Positions 11,209 to 23,770 of a DNA stretch of 64,000 nt are shown here, in pieces (position 1 is the first letter of the stretch; each line of letters begins with the position of its first letter). Made by a program: the position numbers and the translations under genes. The stretch lies in NCBI GenBank assembly GCA_022497155.1, contig MU385774.1:124001-188000 (forward strand). Direction: 5' to 3'. Under the pieces are notes generated by a model, which was given only the letters and a program-made list of their open reading frames with translations, was not told where the DNA came from and ran no database searches. Source of the DNA: Whalleya microplaca (Eukaryota; Ascomycota; Sordariomycetes; Xylariales; Xylariaceae).

Positions 11209-14200
11209 CGGTTAGAACGAGCTATCAACATGGGACTGTCGTTGGCTATGACTTACATGTATGAAACATGCCACCTTGGGTGGGAATTGGTATGCTCGGT
11301 GCCATCCTATATTAGGTAGTTCCCGTATTCTGTAGAAGTATATTCATGCAGTTGGTAGAGGCTTTCAAGCAACAGGTGACTGGTCTCTAATGTAGTTATA
11401 TATAGACTCGTCAATGGGGAGACCAACAGTCTACGATAGTGCGGGGAGAATGGGTTCAAGCCGACGACCGACAACGAGGGCGAGGATGAAGATTTATATA
11501 TAATATTGCCTTACAACCCTCTTTGGTGTGGGGTCATGGAGAATCTGGAGATGGAAAGAGCTCGCAGTATATTGTGTGGAGAAGTAACCCAAGCTGCTCT
11601 AGTCTGATCAGGAACCGAAAAGACTATAGCACATCGGGTATACCTCCCTGCCTTCCATCTATCCTATGAGATGTGACAGGTCAAGCAGGGAACGACAAGG
11701 TAAGGAACGTGCCCTGGACCATAGAAACATAAGGTATGGCAAGGTGGGAAGACAGGCATTGTGGCGATCAATGCCGTGTCGTCCTGCAACGATAGACATG
11801 CTCGCCACAGGGAACAACTGATGGTCAACCTATAGTCTGACGCGCGTAGGCGGATATAGGGCAGGCAGTAGGAGGCGCGTTAAGTCTGTTATACCTGTGG
11901 CTCAAATCATTGGAGCATCCAAGGGTGCAGCTTGTGACACTCATTAGCATCATTATGCTTATTCTCAGCAGGAATGATTTGATACGAGGCTACTGAATCA
12001 AATATAGAAGGCGGGTGATGAGAACAGTGTCGATGTTTCAGTCCATGAACACTTGCCATGCTGGGACAAGCCTTTCGGATGCTGTTCGGCAAGTTTGAGT
12101 TATAATCCGAACGCCATGTCAGTAGCTAAGTAGACTTTGCCGTGCAGACTGCGGATAGCGGTAGCGAACGTGGGAAAGTAGCCCGCTTTGGCAGAAAAAC
12201 TGGAGTATCGTATCATGGCAAACTTCAAAGCAGACTTTGGACATTCTCATATGTATGTAGTTCTGTCAAAGATTTGGCGTTTTAGTTCCATTCTCGTGAG
12301 GTTCACCAACACCAAACAGGAAGTCTCCAGGATCCTGGTACTTTGACGGCAACTAGAGACTGATTTGGTAAGGGTGATCTTGGCTCACGCATCCTTAGAT
12401 CTCACTGGCTGGAGAAGGATTCCCATCAACCCCTGCTAGTCTACAAAGGTACGGACCTTAAGGTTATCGAGGGGCGCCCTGCGATCCCTTCCTTTCTTCG
12501 AAAGATTCCGAACAAGATCAGCGCCGGCTAGAACTGGCTCCTTGCACGTACCCGTTAAAGGTTGCAACGAAAGATAGTTGTGGGAGAGCCTGCTAGATCT
12601 GTTAGCGCTAACCATCGAAAATTCTGTACATACATACTTCAATGCAGGACATGTACAGGGGTCAGCCTTTCTAGTGACGATAGGTACAGGCTTAGACGGG
12701 CAGAAATCCGTACAAGGGCAGGGAGCGATCACTAACTTGTGTGTAGACGACAGACCTGTATCGTACACGGGCCGGGACTATGGCTAGCCAGAAGCCGTCC
12801 GCAGTCCACTCATGACCTCGATTTAATATAGGGGGCGTAGCACCCGCCAACTCTAGCGCTAATCGTCAGGCACGATATGCGTGTCCTTCATAATGGACTC
12901 CATATTTCGTACCATGAATAGCATAAAAAGCTGCACTTTGGCTGGAACCGTCTTTGACATAAAGTAGCGGCGCCTACTCCGAATCTTGGAGTCGTTGACT
13001 TGCCACCAGGAGAAATTGCCTGCCGGCGGCCACAGTTGCTACAGCACGATCACTGTCTGCACGTCAAACTGAGTGACCTCTCGCCTCGCTGGAGTGTGAT
13101 CGAGCGGGAAGCGCCACGAAGGGAAATTCCGTGTGCCGGACTGACTGATCAAGGGCCACTGCCGCCTATTTTACTAGTCTCGGGGTAGCGGTGCGGAGTT
13201 ACATTTTTTCGTCTTGCCAAGCTCTTGGAGTATCTAATAACTCACGACAGTACTCCTGCGATACACTTAGGTAATCTATGTTCGACGGGGACTGACTGGT
13301 TGGTGGAGTAACTAGGTAACTGACGTTTCAATCAATTAATGACTATGCTACGATGATACGCATAGAAGAGGCAAGTTAACGAGCCACCTGTTGAGATCCA
13401 TCGTCCCATATCTGGCCATCTTGACTGGGATGTGAAGATGCGTTGAGATGCGATCGACAAAGAGATGTCTTTCAAGACTTCTTTCGGAGTCTGCCAATGA
13501 ACTAACAAAGGCTTGTACAACAAGTAAGCTTGTTCGCGTCCCGGGACCCTGCGCGTTTCCTCCGGATCAACCTTGACAGCTCCAGCCTATCTTTCTTGTT
13601 CAGGTTCAGTTCCTGCGCTGGTGCTCCCGCCAAGGTTGTCAACCTTTTTACCCCACACTCTTCGGTTGGATACCTGCACCTCTTGACGGTCGTACAGCGT
13701 ACAGGATTGTGGGGTGCAGTCCAGTTGAAGTTGACATGACGGCTACGTTGTTATACCGCTCGCTTAAGCATCTACTCAACATGTCGAGATTGCTTTAGGC
13801 GAGCAATGATGCAAATAGTGAGGCAACACCGAGCGAAAGCGAAAGTTCTGGCGCTGGAGGCCTTGGCGCAGGCTGCCAAAGAGAAGACGCTGGTCTCCTA
13901 GAGGCTATCATATATTAAGCTTGTTTATTCCTGTCCCCACATGTCCACAATCGAACATCTCTTGGGACCGGTCGAGGGGAGTGCACAAAGTGCCTTCAGG
14001 AAAGTTCTACTAAGGCAATGAAGGTGTTGGGGTCGGCTCTCAAACATGCCAGGTCTAAGGACTCGCTTGTCTGCATATACATATGACATCTCGATTAAAC
14101 CCCCTCTTAATATTCACAGCCACGGTGTTGCGATACACTATCATAAGACAGATACCTATAGTCGATGAGCGCGAGTTATAGTTCGCATACTTGCAGAAAT

Positions 14201-15824
14201 GCATAGACAATGGTGGTTAGACACGGCTCTAGGCGGCCTGTGTCACTAAGATTCGCACTTCTTGGTGTTGAGGTCGCCGGTCAAGCGATGTCTTCATATA
14301 TAGTTCTGCATCATTGAAGCAAAAGTGTATGACCAATCAGCTGCCGAGAGTGGTCCCATGCAAGCGGCGGTTGTCCAATACAGATATTAACACGAAATGT
14401 TGGTATTTCGACAGATCCACGTGCTTTGCTGTCCAAGATCGAGCCGACGAGCCTGGTGTGCATGAAGGGGTGACATGGATTAGAACAAGTCAAGGCATGC
14501 ATTGCCCACACTCGCAGATGTTGCTAGTGTGGCCGATGCCATCGAGAATATGGCCGAACACACCCTGATGGTACATAAATAGCCAGAGCCCAATCATCGT
14601 CCATGGATGGGTCGGCTCATTGGCCTGTAGATTAAATTTGCCGTCCATCTGAAAAATGAAAATCTGGAGAAGCGTCGTGCCTCGATTTGCCTATCCATTT
14701 CCGTTTTGGTTGTTCGAGGGACACCGAAGGGTCTTTGATTCCTCTTCTCGAACATCCTCAACTCCACATGGAGTAAACTTAGGTATCACAGACCCTGAGA
14801 GGCTGTGAGACATACATCCACATGGAGGGAGATCTCCACCTGACCTAACCATGTTAATATGTGCGTAATGGGTCGCAGAGTCTCGCAGACTGCTGACCGA
14901 GGACAGCTTCAACACCAATCAAAGTAGATCATCAGTTGACCTATCGTAAAGTTTTTGCTTAGTAGGTCAGCCAGTGAAAATTGATCGAGATATTAGATCT
15001 TTCCCCCGCCATATCCTCATCGTCAATCCGGCCGATCATTGATTACCAGCACCACCAAACTTAGGTAACGAAGTTGGGGTTACTTGGAGTAAGATACTGG
15101 CAAAGAAAGGCTCTTTACGAAGCAGCATGTCTGTCTCTTAACAAGGTCAATATCGCAGGACAACTCATATTGCGTGTTTCACTATCCACCAACCACAATG
15201 CTTATACTCAAAGTAAGAGAGTCGTACTCAAACAGGGCAGAATAGGGTCATTGCCAGCGAAATCTCGGCAAAAGTAACATGAAGACAAGATTTGCACCGC
15301 TCTCGTACCTGAAAGTACTCCCTCGACTAGAGGCATTTTGATGGGACGTGGCCAGTAGGAGGCGACCTGGCGAATCGCTAAGTTCTATACTGGATACCCA
15401 ATACGTATCAACCACCTGTTATCTCAGCTGGTTGCGAGGGGTAGTATACTGCATGCACATGTACTCCAGATTCATCATAACTTATTCTCATTACAGCCGG
15501 CTGGACAGATTTCTCTGACGACAGTCAGCGAAGCTATACGTCTTCCGTCCCAGGCACAGAAAGCCACTGGGGTTGGATGCTCGCAGGGCGCGAGGTTCCT
15601 GCAAAGGACCCACGGTCCGATGTATGTCCCCGACCTCTCCGGCCAAAGAGAAGAAGGGTGGAAGGTGTAGTATCGTCAGTCTGCCAAGATCCAGGCTGTT
15701 CAAAGTCTCCACACGTTCTCCAAACCTTCCCCATGGTCGACTCGGATCTACAAGGAGACATCCGGACGATCTGCCTATGAGAAAAATACTTTCCTACTAG
15801 TTGTCGCCCATTAGGCCCCACATC
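11209..15824. other. gene-poor intergenic region
   Basis: About 4.6 kb between the divergently placed 5' end of the transcription factor and the 3' end of the ULA1-type gene. Several short ORFs (up to 110 codons) exist, but none carries a recognisable motif or a convincing splice partner. No tRNA, tandem array or transposase remnant was recognised. Confidence 0.5.
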
Positions 15825-17673
15825 TTATAACCGAAATACCTGGCACCGGCTACTGATGCCGTCAAATATGCAGGTATTTTCGATTGGAATGTACTGCTTT
15901 GTGATAATTTTGATGACTTCCTGGGCCACCATTCCGCCAGAAAGTGCGGAAATGTTGTGAAGTTCGCCGCCTCTAGCTCGAGCTACCTCTTGCGCAGCCT
16001 GCAATGCTCTTGTATTTTCAGCTGCCTCTGGTACCATGTTGGTAATGGCGCTCATGATTTCATCAGCGGTAGCAGCGGGGTTATGACTAGTCGATACGAG
16101 GGCGAGATAGATGAACAGATTAGACATTGGCAAAGTAAATGTACCGTCTGTTTCGATCTTCATTGCCTCGGCTGTTTCATCGTTTGCCTTCTCTTCCTCT
16201 TTAGAAAAGAGAGGGGTCAGTACGTTCATTATTAGGAGTGTCAAGTGGACGCTGGACTAACCATAGAGTTCATCAAGACTCGGTGTCGTCGCCGTTGCAT
16301 TGATAAGCTTAACAAAACGAGCATTCTTGCAGAAGAGCTCTACCTCGGTGGGATCAACACCTTTGCCACCTGGGCTAGCCCTCACAGTGTCCAAAACTTC
16401 TTGGGAATCTTTCCGAGCTTTTGCCTTGTAGATGTTCTGCAATTTGACGTAGACGCTAGACTGGGCTTTCATATCGGGTAAAGCTCCAGGCAAGGGAAGG
16501 CAACCGTGCTTTTGGTAGAATGTCTCGATGGCCTTTGCAATAACCCAGAACGTCGACTGGCGCTCGATCTATCAATGTTAGCTTCGGGTAGCCGTCACAC
16601 AAGCCGAAGATCGTACCTCGTCTGAGACCTGATGTTCAAAAACTTCCTTTACCCCAGCTTCCAATTCGGGAACCTTAATATTCTTGTTGATGGCAATCCC
16701 AGCCTCTTGAAAGTTCTCCTCGCCACCCTCAGGATTGTCCTTCCTTGCTTTACTCAGAACAAAGACACGAAATGCCTCTTTGTCGTTGTAACTAGTGGGG
16801 TTCTTGCCCTCGTGTAGTTGCCGCCATTGCTCAAGATAATAGAGTAATATGACGACATATGGTAGATGTCCATGCTCATGATTGTCTAGAGCATCAATAT
16901 CTTTAGTCATGTCGCGGGCAAATTCATTAAGTTCCGGCCAGGGATTTAAGAGCCGAAGGTCGGCGGTTTTCTCTACTTCAGGGTGTGTGTCAACGATAGG
17001 GAATGTTCCTGGAAGGCCAATACGGAAGTAAGAGTAGAACCCGGCCGAGTGAAGGGAAACTATTGGCGTCTTATTTTGATTGGCGTATTCTTCAATGATT
17101 GCGAGACGTTCTTTTTGGATTGGATATGTGAACATGATCAGGGTAAAGGTAGGTGAAGCCCCCAGGACATTGTGCAGGTCAAGAACACCCTGTGATCTAG
17201 CATTAGCAACTCGCTCGCTCATGCACTTTCACGAACACTCTCACATACCGAATTTTTAGGATACCAGTCTCCTTGAACTTCAGGATTTAACTCCTGGAGG
17301 AGTTTGGTACAACATTCCGAACGTAGCCTTCCCACACAGCTCTCATCCAGGAAGAAGTTAACACCGAGGTCGGCTTCATTCACCAACGCATCATCTGCAA
17401 TAGTGAATTTTCCAATTCCTGCAACTTATATCAGCACACACTCATCAAGCAGGGAGAATTAAATTAATATGTGCTCTTACCTGGTAGAACCAGGTTTTTA
17501 AGGGTTTCCACCCCCACAGTGCCGGCTCCAGAGTTTACTAGGAGAATGTTGGCTGACTCAAGAGCTGCTTGTCCGGTCGCAGCCCATAGTCTCAGCTGTC
17601 TGTCATATTTCTTCTCCTTCTCTGATGGGCCGTGGAGGATTGGTGGCGTTTGGCTTGTCACAATCTCAGTCAT
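15825..17673 (-). CDS. ULA1: NEDD8-activating enzyme E1 regulatory subunit (ULA1/APPBP1/NAE1)
   Basis: Five exons: 17673-17481, 17418-17249, 17189-16617, 16568-16262, 16198-15825, summing to 1617 nt (538 aa), close to the roughly 530 aa usual for the family. This subunit pairs with Uba3 to adenylate and load the ubiquitin-like NEDD8/Rub1 onto E2 Ubc12, which then modifies cullins. Visible: the N-terminal ThiF-like start ([20 protein letters not shown], then [19 protein letters not shown]), continuing over intron 1 into [21 protein letters not shown]; the block [24 protein letters not shown]; and the C-terminus [20 protein letters not shown] ending VFRL. All junctions restore codons in phase. 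An in-frame upstream ATG at 17862 would add 63 residues without family resemblance, so 17673 is preferred. As the non-catalytic half of the E1, it should lack the active-site Cys supplied by Uba3. Confidence 0.95.
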
Positions 17674-19383
17674 CTTGGCCAGAGTGAGTGAGATGCGGGG
17701 CCAACTATTCTTTCCAAGCTTTGGGACGCTCGTAGAAGAAATACACTGAAGTCGACGGATTTTCCTTCTGCGTAAACCGGTACCAGAAAGATTGATGATA
17801 TTTTTCGTGGTAGGTCGTTGCGTTGAGTGATTGTTTGAATCATTTATGCAGGCAATCACCATTGTTTGAGCTGTGACGTTGGGTGGTGGGACTTCAATGT
17901 GGCTGAAGTAACTGCTTAGCCACAGTGCGTAGTTGCCAATTCTCCGCCAGCTGTTAGTCAGTTGCTAGTCAGTTGCTAGACCTTCCCCCTTTAATGATTT
18001 GCTTCCATCTTCATTTTCATCCAACTATAACGGAATACATACAATTTCTATGGGCAAGTTTAAATCCTATGCAGATCACTCTATTGTTATTCTACACTTT
18101 AAAATGCTTACAATTTCCCTGATGCTTCTCTGAAATATATGCATAATTCGATGGAATCAATATCCCCCGAAATATTAGAACAAAACGGAGAGAAAATCCT
18201 TCTCCTCGTATGTTCTAGATAGAGACGGTACCCAGATAATGGTATAATAGAAAATCACATCGTGCAAGGATATGTGTTCAGCATTTGGAATACATCAGCC
18301 TTTCTTCAGTCTCCTTAGATTACGTACCAAGCTGATGGCGGCACTGTGGGAAATTCTATCTCCATTACACATTGGGATGGCATTAGGATCGATTAGAGGG
18401 TCTTATTAAGTATCACTTAGTATGATGAGGCATGCTCGTCTTTTTATCTATCTAGAGAATTCATTCAATTCTTTCTTTGTAGCGCCAATGTATAGAAAGC
18501 ATTACATGGTAACTCAATCGGCTATCCAGCACGACGAATAAATTCTGCAAGTAATTGAAGCGTTGTTTTACGATCATTTACATTATGGCAATGTTAGAAG
18601 GACGCATTATACATTATATAGCAGCTAGCTGTCACCGTACGAGTAGATTTTATACAGCCCCCCTTTTTTCCAGCGCTCGGGAAAATAGTGGTCTCGGGAG
18701 CGCACTAGTCAGTGAAGATCTTCCGAACAACTAGGCGAATATCACTTAGACGATGACAATTTATCCAAGTTGGCAATTTGGTAGCGATCACGGCACCGCC
18801 TGAATGACGATTGTACACGTAATAACTATGATACTACCCATATTACTTTACTCTCGAGGTCTGACATGAAGTGATTGTTCTAGCTCCTTCGAAACTGGAA
18901 GTTCACAGAGACTAGAAACTGCGTCTTATTCATAAGGGGAGGGAGAACGGGGGAAGCCAGGCAAATTCTTAATAAGGCTATGTCGACCAATTCCGGAGAG
19001 CACTTAGGATACACACTAGAGAACTCCGATGGATCACCATCTACTGGTCAATATTAAATAGCCGCGTATCCCTCGGCTATGAACAGGGCCAGTTGAAGCG
19101 CGTCATAATAATACAAGCAGAACTTATGTACCTTCAAGATCCTTCCCCTGAGCTCCGGGGCGGACCTAGTAGTGAACCCCACCAAACAAACAATACTCCT
19201 ATGGTACACCAACAGCTCCCACCTTTGACCGCCGTCGCTATAATACATAAGTAGGTATGGACCTCCTCGCCCTCGTGAGGGGCTTAAAACTCTATACCCA
19301 CACCCTCAACCCAAACAGATTTCGAATATTTGTACACGAAGAGAAAGGTGTCCGTCACAGCCGCGAATACACGTACATACAAT
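17674..19383. other. AT-rich intergenic region with an LTR-like repeat relic
   Basis: No coding feature supported. Around 18773-18842 there is a decayed match to the repeat also seen near 60.7 kb and 41.5-42.1 kb (see those entries). Confidence 0.5.
18773..18842 (+). repeat. degenerate LTR-like repeat copy (same orientation as the 60.7 kb copy)
   Basis: By eye this stretch aligns with 60760-60832. It shares a GATCACGGCA block, then cctRaatga, a tgYacac block and taactRtgata in the same order and spacing, with many substitutions and small gaps. Identity looks near 70 percent. No flanking duplication or internal coding region was found, so it is most likely an old solo-LTR fragment. Confidence 0.45.
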
Positions 19384-19896
19384 TCACCCACTTCCAATCC
19401 CACCACCAAGACGAAGGCTCAATTCCTCCAGTTCAATGGTGCGGAGCGTACGTTGCTGGTACTGTTCTCTCCTGCCGGGCGTCATGGTGCCAGTGGCTAG
19501 CTCCTCGTGCGCCTGCGCATCCAGCAGATAGGTGTCGAGCATCGGAGGAAGCGACCTCGATCCTCTTTGAAACCTAGGGTTCGTCTCCTCGGTGTTATAT
19601 TGAGTAGGATAAATGGCAATGGGCGAACTTGGCTGAGAGGAAGGTTCATCCGTCAGGGGCGGAGACGGTAGTCCACCTGGAGGCCCACTTGATGGCTGAG
19701 AGCTGGGGCCGGGGACATCTGCATGGTTGAGGTGGAAATGCTGGAGTTCCAAACCGCGTTGCTGGGGCGTCTCGGCCTGGCTCGAGTGGCCGATGGGCGT
19801 ATCAGATCCATGTACAGTGGCGGTTTGAATAGAGTTACCAGTCCGAGTGGATGCTGCTCGATGGCTGACAATCGAGTTAGTGCTTATCAGACGCAT
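19384..19896 (-). CDS. Ser/Pro-rich hypothetical protein
   Basis: ORF open from 19938, with an in-frame ATG at 19896 (170 codons). The N-terminal two-thirds is low-complexity and rich in Ser, Pro, Thr and Gln. The last 45 residues look folded and polar, with DTYLLDAQAHEELATG, MTPGRREQYQQR and an ending in ELSLRLGGG. That contrast between a disordered body and an ordered C-terminal segment suggests a real protein. I do not recognise a family and no homolog is named. Just downstream of the ATG, near 19871-19885, is a CTAAC branch-like motif followed by a CAG, so the true first exon may lie upstream and the start is uncertain. No related neighbour. Confidence 0.4.
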   Translation of the reverse strand: MRLISTNSIVSHRAASTRTGNSIQTATVHGSDTPIGHSSQAETPQQRGLELQHFHLNHADVPGPSSQPSSGPPGGLPSPPLTDEPSSQPSSPIAIYPTQYNTEETNPRFQRGSRSLPPMLDTYLLDAQAHEELATGTMTPGRREQYQQRTLRTIELEELSLRLGGGIGSG

Positions 19897-22800
19897 AAGT
19901 ACAGCATGGTGGGGATCCGTACGATGGGTGGGAACCACAACCCGCTCTTACTGAGTCCAATGTCGAGACCATATTCTTGCAGTTTGAATATTGAGAGAAT
20001 CGGCCGTGTGCGTTGAGCGGCAACTACACTTAACATGAGAGTGCCTTATCGTGCTCTAGGCTCTGACGGGCATCGACGGGATGCTTTCCCGGTAACGAAG
20101 CAGACTTGTTTGAAGGGTCTAGCTGAGAAAGACACAACAGTGGTGTCAAACCTGAGAAGTCATAGGTATATATCTGTGCCATTGGGGTGAGGGTCTTGTC
20201 CTTGGACGAAATGAATCAGACGAGCGTGCCATGGCGAGGTGTATAAGTAGTACAGATAGGCCGAGGCTCCAGAAACACCACAAACGGAATTCATTAGGCA
20301 GTGGAAATGGAAATACTGTCTAGATACACAGACTTCTGCACATACACCTGCATAAGGTATGTTCAAACAGGACCGATTGACTCTGACACTGCCAGGGACA
20401 TGTGGTATCACAACACGACCGGAGAAGAAGAGACGAAAATGCTCCGAGTTGAAGCGAGCAGGTTTATGGGGATAGTATCCCGTTCGAGCTCACAGCTCGC
20501 AAGCTTAATGACCTAGTTTGGAAGGTTTATTTATGGAATATGCTTGCTTTGCGGTTCCTGCAGTCACCAGCCTGCTTCTTCTGCGTCTAAGCCCAGTAAC
20601 CTGGTACGACAACACGTTCCTGGAGTGGTTGCACTAGACTACTAGTGGCCGAAGTGAATATCAAAAAGAAATAAACGCCAGGCGTATCCTTGAGATGATG
20701 TTTGGAATGGCCAGTGTAGTTATCTAATGGGGGTTGGGGTGCTGAGCTGATTGGTAGGAAATTGACAAAAGATACCACGTTCCTGCAGACTCGGCTACGC
20801 CGATGCTTCTACAGGAAGTGCCCGATACGCCCTGGGCTAAAGATACACAGAAACGGCAATGAAGGTTACCTATTGTAGGACCCCAGGCCGGCAGCCACGT
20901 TTTCAACGTGACGCTGCTGATTAAACCGTGGATCTACCCGACTTCTATCAGGATCCGAAACATACATATACACTAATGCCAGCCTTACGTTTACAGCTCC
21001 CAAGCCACACAAGCGCCAGGCGCTTAAAGCAACCAGCTTCGCTTATCTCGCACAGCCGACGTAAGCGTTGACGGTTAAGCGCGGTTGTCCCACGGAGAAC
21101 TCTCACGGAGAACTGGTGAAGAGTCGCCCGCGCCAATGATATTAATGTCGATACCAGATCTTCAATTCACCTCGACGGAGTGGCCGACTTGCAGATTCTG
21201 CTGCATGTTGCATATTGCATATGGCCATTAGAAAGACTTTTGGCTCCCCACAAAAGACAAAGACGTAGGCCCATGAAACGATTCAGTCCAAGGCTACGTT
21301 GGGGGCCATGCGAATAACACGCAATCCGCTTGTGAGAGCTGAGTGGCTGGATGTGACCTAGCGGGGAGGTCCCCTGTTATGTAAGCTTCAGGAAAGCTTG
21401 GGTCAGTTCTCACATCGTTGCATTGCAGCTATGTCCTAATTTTACCTTGTAGCATTGCATTGGACAATGACATATCCCCGAATACATGAGTCGAATCGAA
21501 AACTTTCCGAGGTAGTGAACCGTAGCGGCTCCTTTCCTATCGGAAACAATCACCTTCTGAGGCCGCCTTAGGTAAGATGAGATCTCAAGTCGCAATGGGA
21601 CTTCAAAAAGAGCCATCAGGCCAATGAGATGAGACTCGAGGAGAACCGTGGTGTCACGTGATCCCTGCACACCATGTATTCCTATCGTACCCACTGTTAG
21701 TACTAGCCTAGACCTTAACAACTACAACAACACAATACATCAATGGATCACATATCCTGACACGTGGGGAAAATTTAGGTAGTAGCAGTCAGCTTACGTC
21801 TGAACGTTGAGAACGGTAGGAGAGACAGCCCGCGATCCGACCACATAAGACATTTTTAAACAACCTTTTCTGCGCCATCCGAATCCTTATGGAAGAGGGG
21901 GCGTGCCACAACGGAAGTGGGCGGATTCATTCCGAATTGGATGTGAGCGAAGAGCCTCATCGCTACTTCTGTCTCGCTGCCTCGGCGTTCATCGTCGTTA
22001 GACTGAGAGGTAGCGGAGGGATATCGGCAGTGTTTTCGCCGGGTTTCACCGGTTTTCACCAAGGCAAATTATTACCTGACTTGACTTGACGTGACGGAAA
22101 CGATATAGGTATCGTCAACTCAACGGGGTGTACTTTGCTCAAACTTGAGAAGTAGAAGTCCAATGACGTTGATGAGAAATTGAATACTGTTCACAATGGA
22201 TAACGGGCAGCGAGCAGCCGGATCGTCTATTCGGAGTTCGCTGTGTTAGAACACCGTATCATTGAAGCATACCCTGCGGGCACCTCATCGCCTTTCGGGG
22301 ACGACTTACGACGGACTCGCCTCCACGGAGTCGGTCGATAGGAAGGAAAGCGTCATGATGGGTGATGCCGATGAGAATACGACTTGAAGTGCTGAATAAT
22401 ATTGAATATGTAGGTTGCCGCTCATCATGTAGGTTGCACAGTCAGCTGGCTGATTGAGATGTCAGACACACGATGTCTTCACGCAGAATCCCATAGAAGA
22501 CGAATGATTCATTGGTTTAGGTATGTGGGCTCATTGCGTTGAGGTTGCTATATAGCTGTTTGAGCTAGATGATGAGAAATTAGGAGGCGCTCATCGCGGC
22601 GGCCGAGTCTACTGTAGCAGCCGAGGCTGGAGTAGGTAGGTACAGCCCTGTAGGGTGTGACAGAGGCTCGTCGAAATCGCCGTCCTAATAAAGGTAGGGC
22701 TAGCGTAATCACCTGAAGAGGTTCAGATAGCCAAACAATGCGATGCCCATTGGACTAGGTGGCTGGGTTGAGGCATCGTGCAGCTGGAGAGCGGCAGCTT

Positions 22801-23770
22801 GCAGCATGAATGAGCCGAACTCCAGTGTATCTACGTCAAATATCACTGATGGCTCCAGCTTAAGACAAAAGCTGACGCGCTCACTTCTTCAGGGCTGGCG
22901 CTTAACAATAGGAAATGCCATTAACGCCGGCTTCCAAGTACGTAAATTCATGACCGGTAGGCCAAAATCCCTCGAAAGACCTTGACGTCCGGAATATCTC
23001 CGCTGAGGCACATTGACAAGGCCCACGTAGGCTGATCGGCCCCTATGTCGTTAGATTCTCGACGCTAGCGATGCGAGGAGACCGGAGTTTGTTCGTGGAG
23101 AACAGACGGGCGATGTTACTTTAGCTTCGATCAGGATTTCGAGGTTGATGCGGCTGATAGCAGCTAACCAACCCAGGCAGATAGCGGGCCGAAGGATCAT
23201 CATGTACATTATGTACGACGGAGCTGAGCTGGGGCGCAGGTGGATCAGATCATCCTCTAACCCACAGCAACCAACCCTAGTACGAATGAAGCTGCACGTT
23301 CGCCTTACAGAGCAGGAGCTGAGGCACACTGGTGCTCTATATACATACATGTATATATCAACTCCAAGTGGAAGTTATGTATTATCATCTCACGAATCTC
23401 GCACTCGTCTATTCTCGGCAATGCCCAGCAATCACGGCCATGAATCTGACCCGAGCTGCCAAGCTACGAGCTCCTTTCGTAGAACCGCACTCGCTTGTCT
23501 AAACGACCCCCTGTTTGCTTTCGGCCGTAGTCTGTAGACTCACCTGCGGCTCTCCATATGGCCACGCCCGATGATGGCATATGTATATATCGGGTGTCAC
23601 ATGGCGCGCGCGCCGATGGGGGATGTAAGGACTGGTATTAGACACATAGGTAGATAGCAAACTTGAGAAGTTGGAGCGGGTTGCTAGCATGGCACTTCGT
23701 ATCCCCGAGTTGGCGGTGGAACTGGTTTCAATATGACTATTACCACTTACAAGGCGTGAATGAGATAGCC
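19897..23770. other. gene-poor intergenic region
   Basis: About 3.9 kb with only short ORFs in all frames and no recognisable motif, RNA gene or transposon coding sequence. The last several hundred bases should contain the promoter of the MFS transporter. Confidence 0.5.

Noticed and set aside
12436..12768. 110-codon minus-strand ORF with several Cys
   Set aside because: No signal peptide, no motif, no splice partner; probably chance.
17674..17862. Upstream in-frame ATG extending ULA1 by 63 residues
   Set aside because: The extension lacks family resemblance, while MTEIV at 17673 fits the usual N-terminus of the family.
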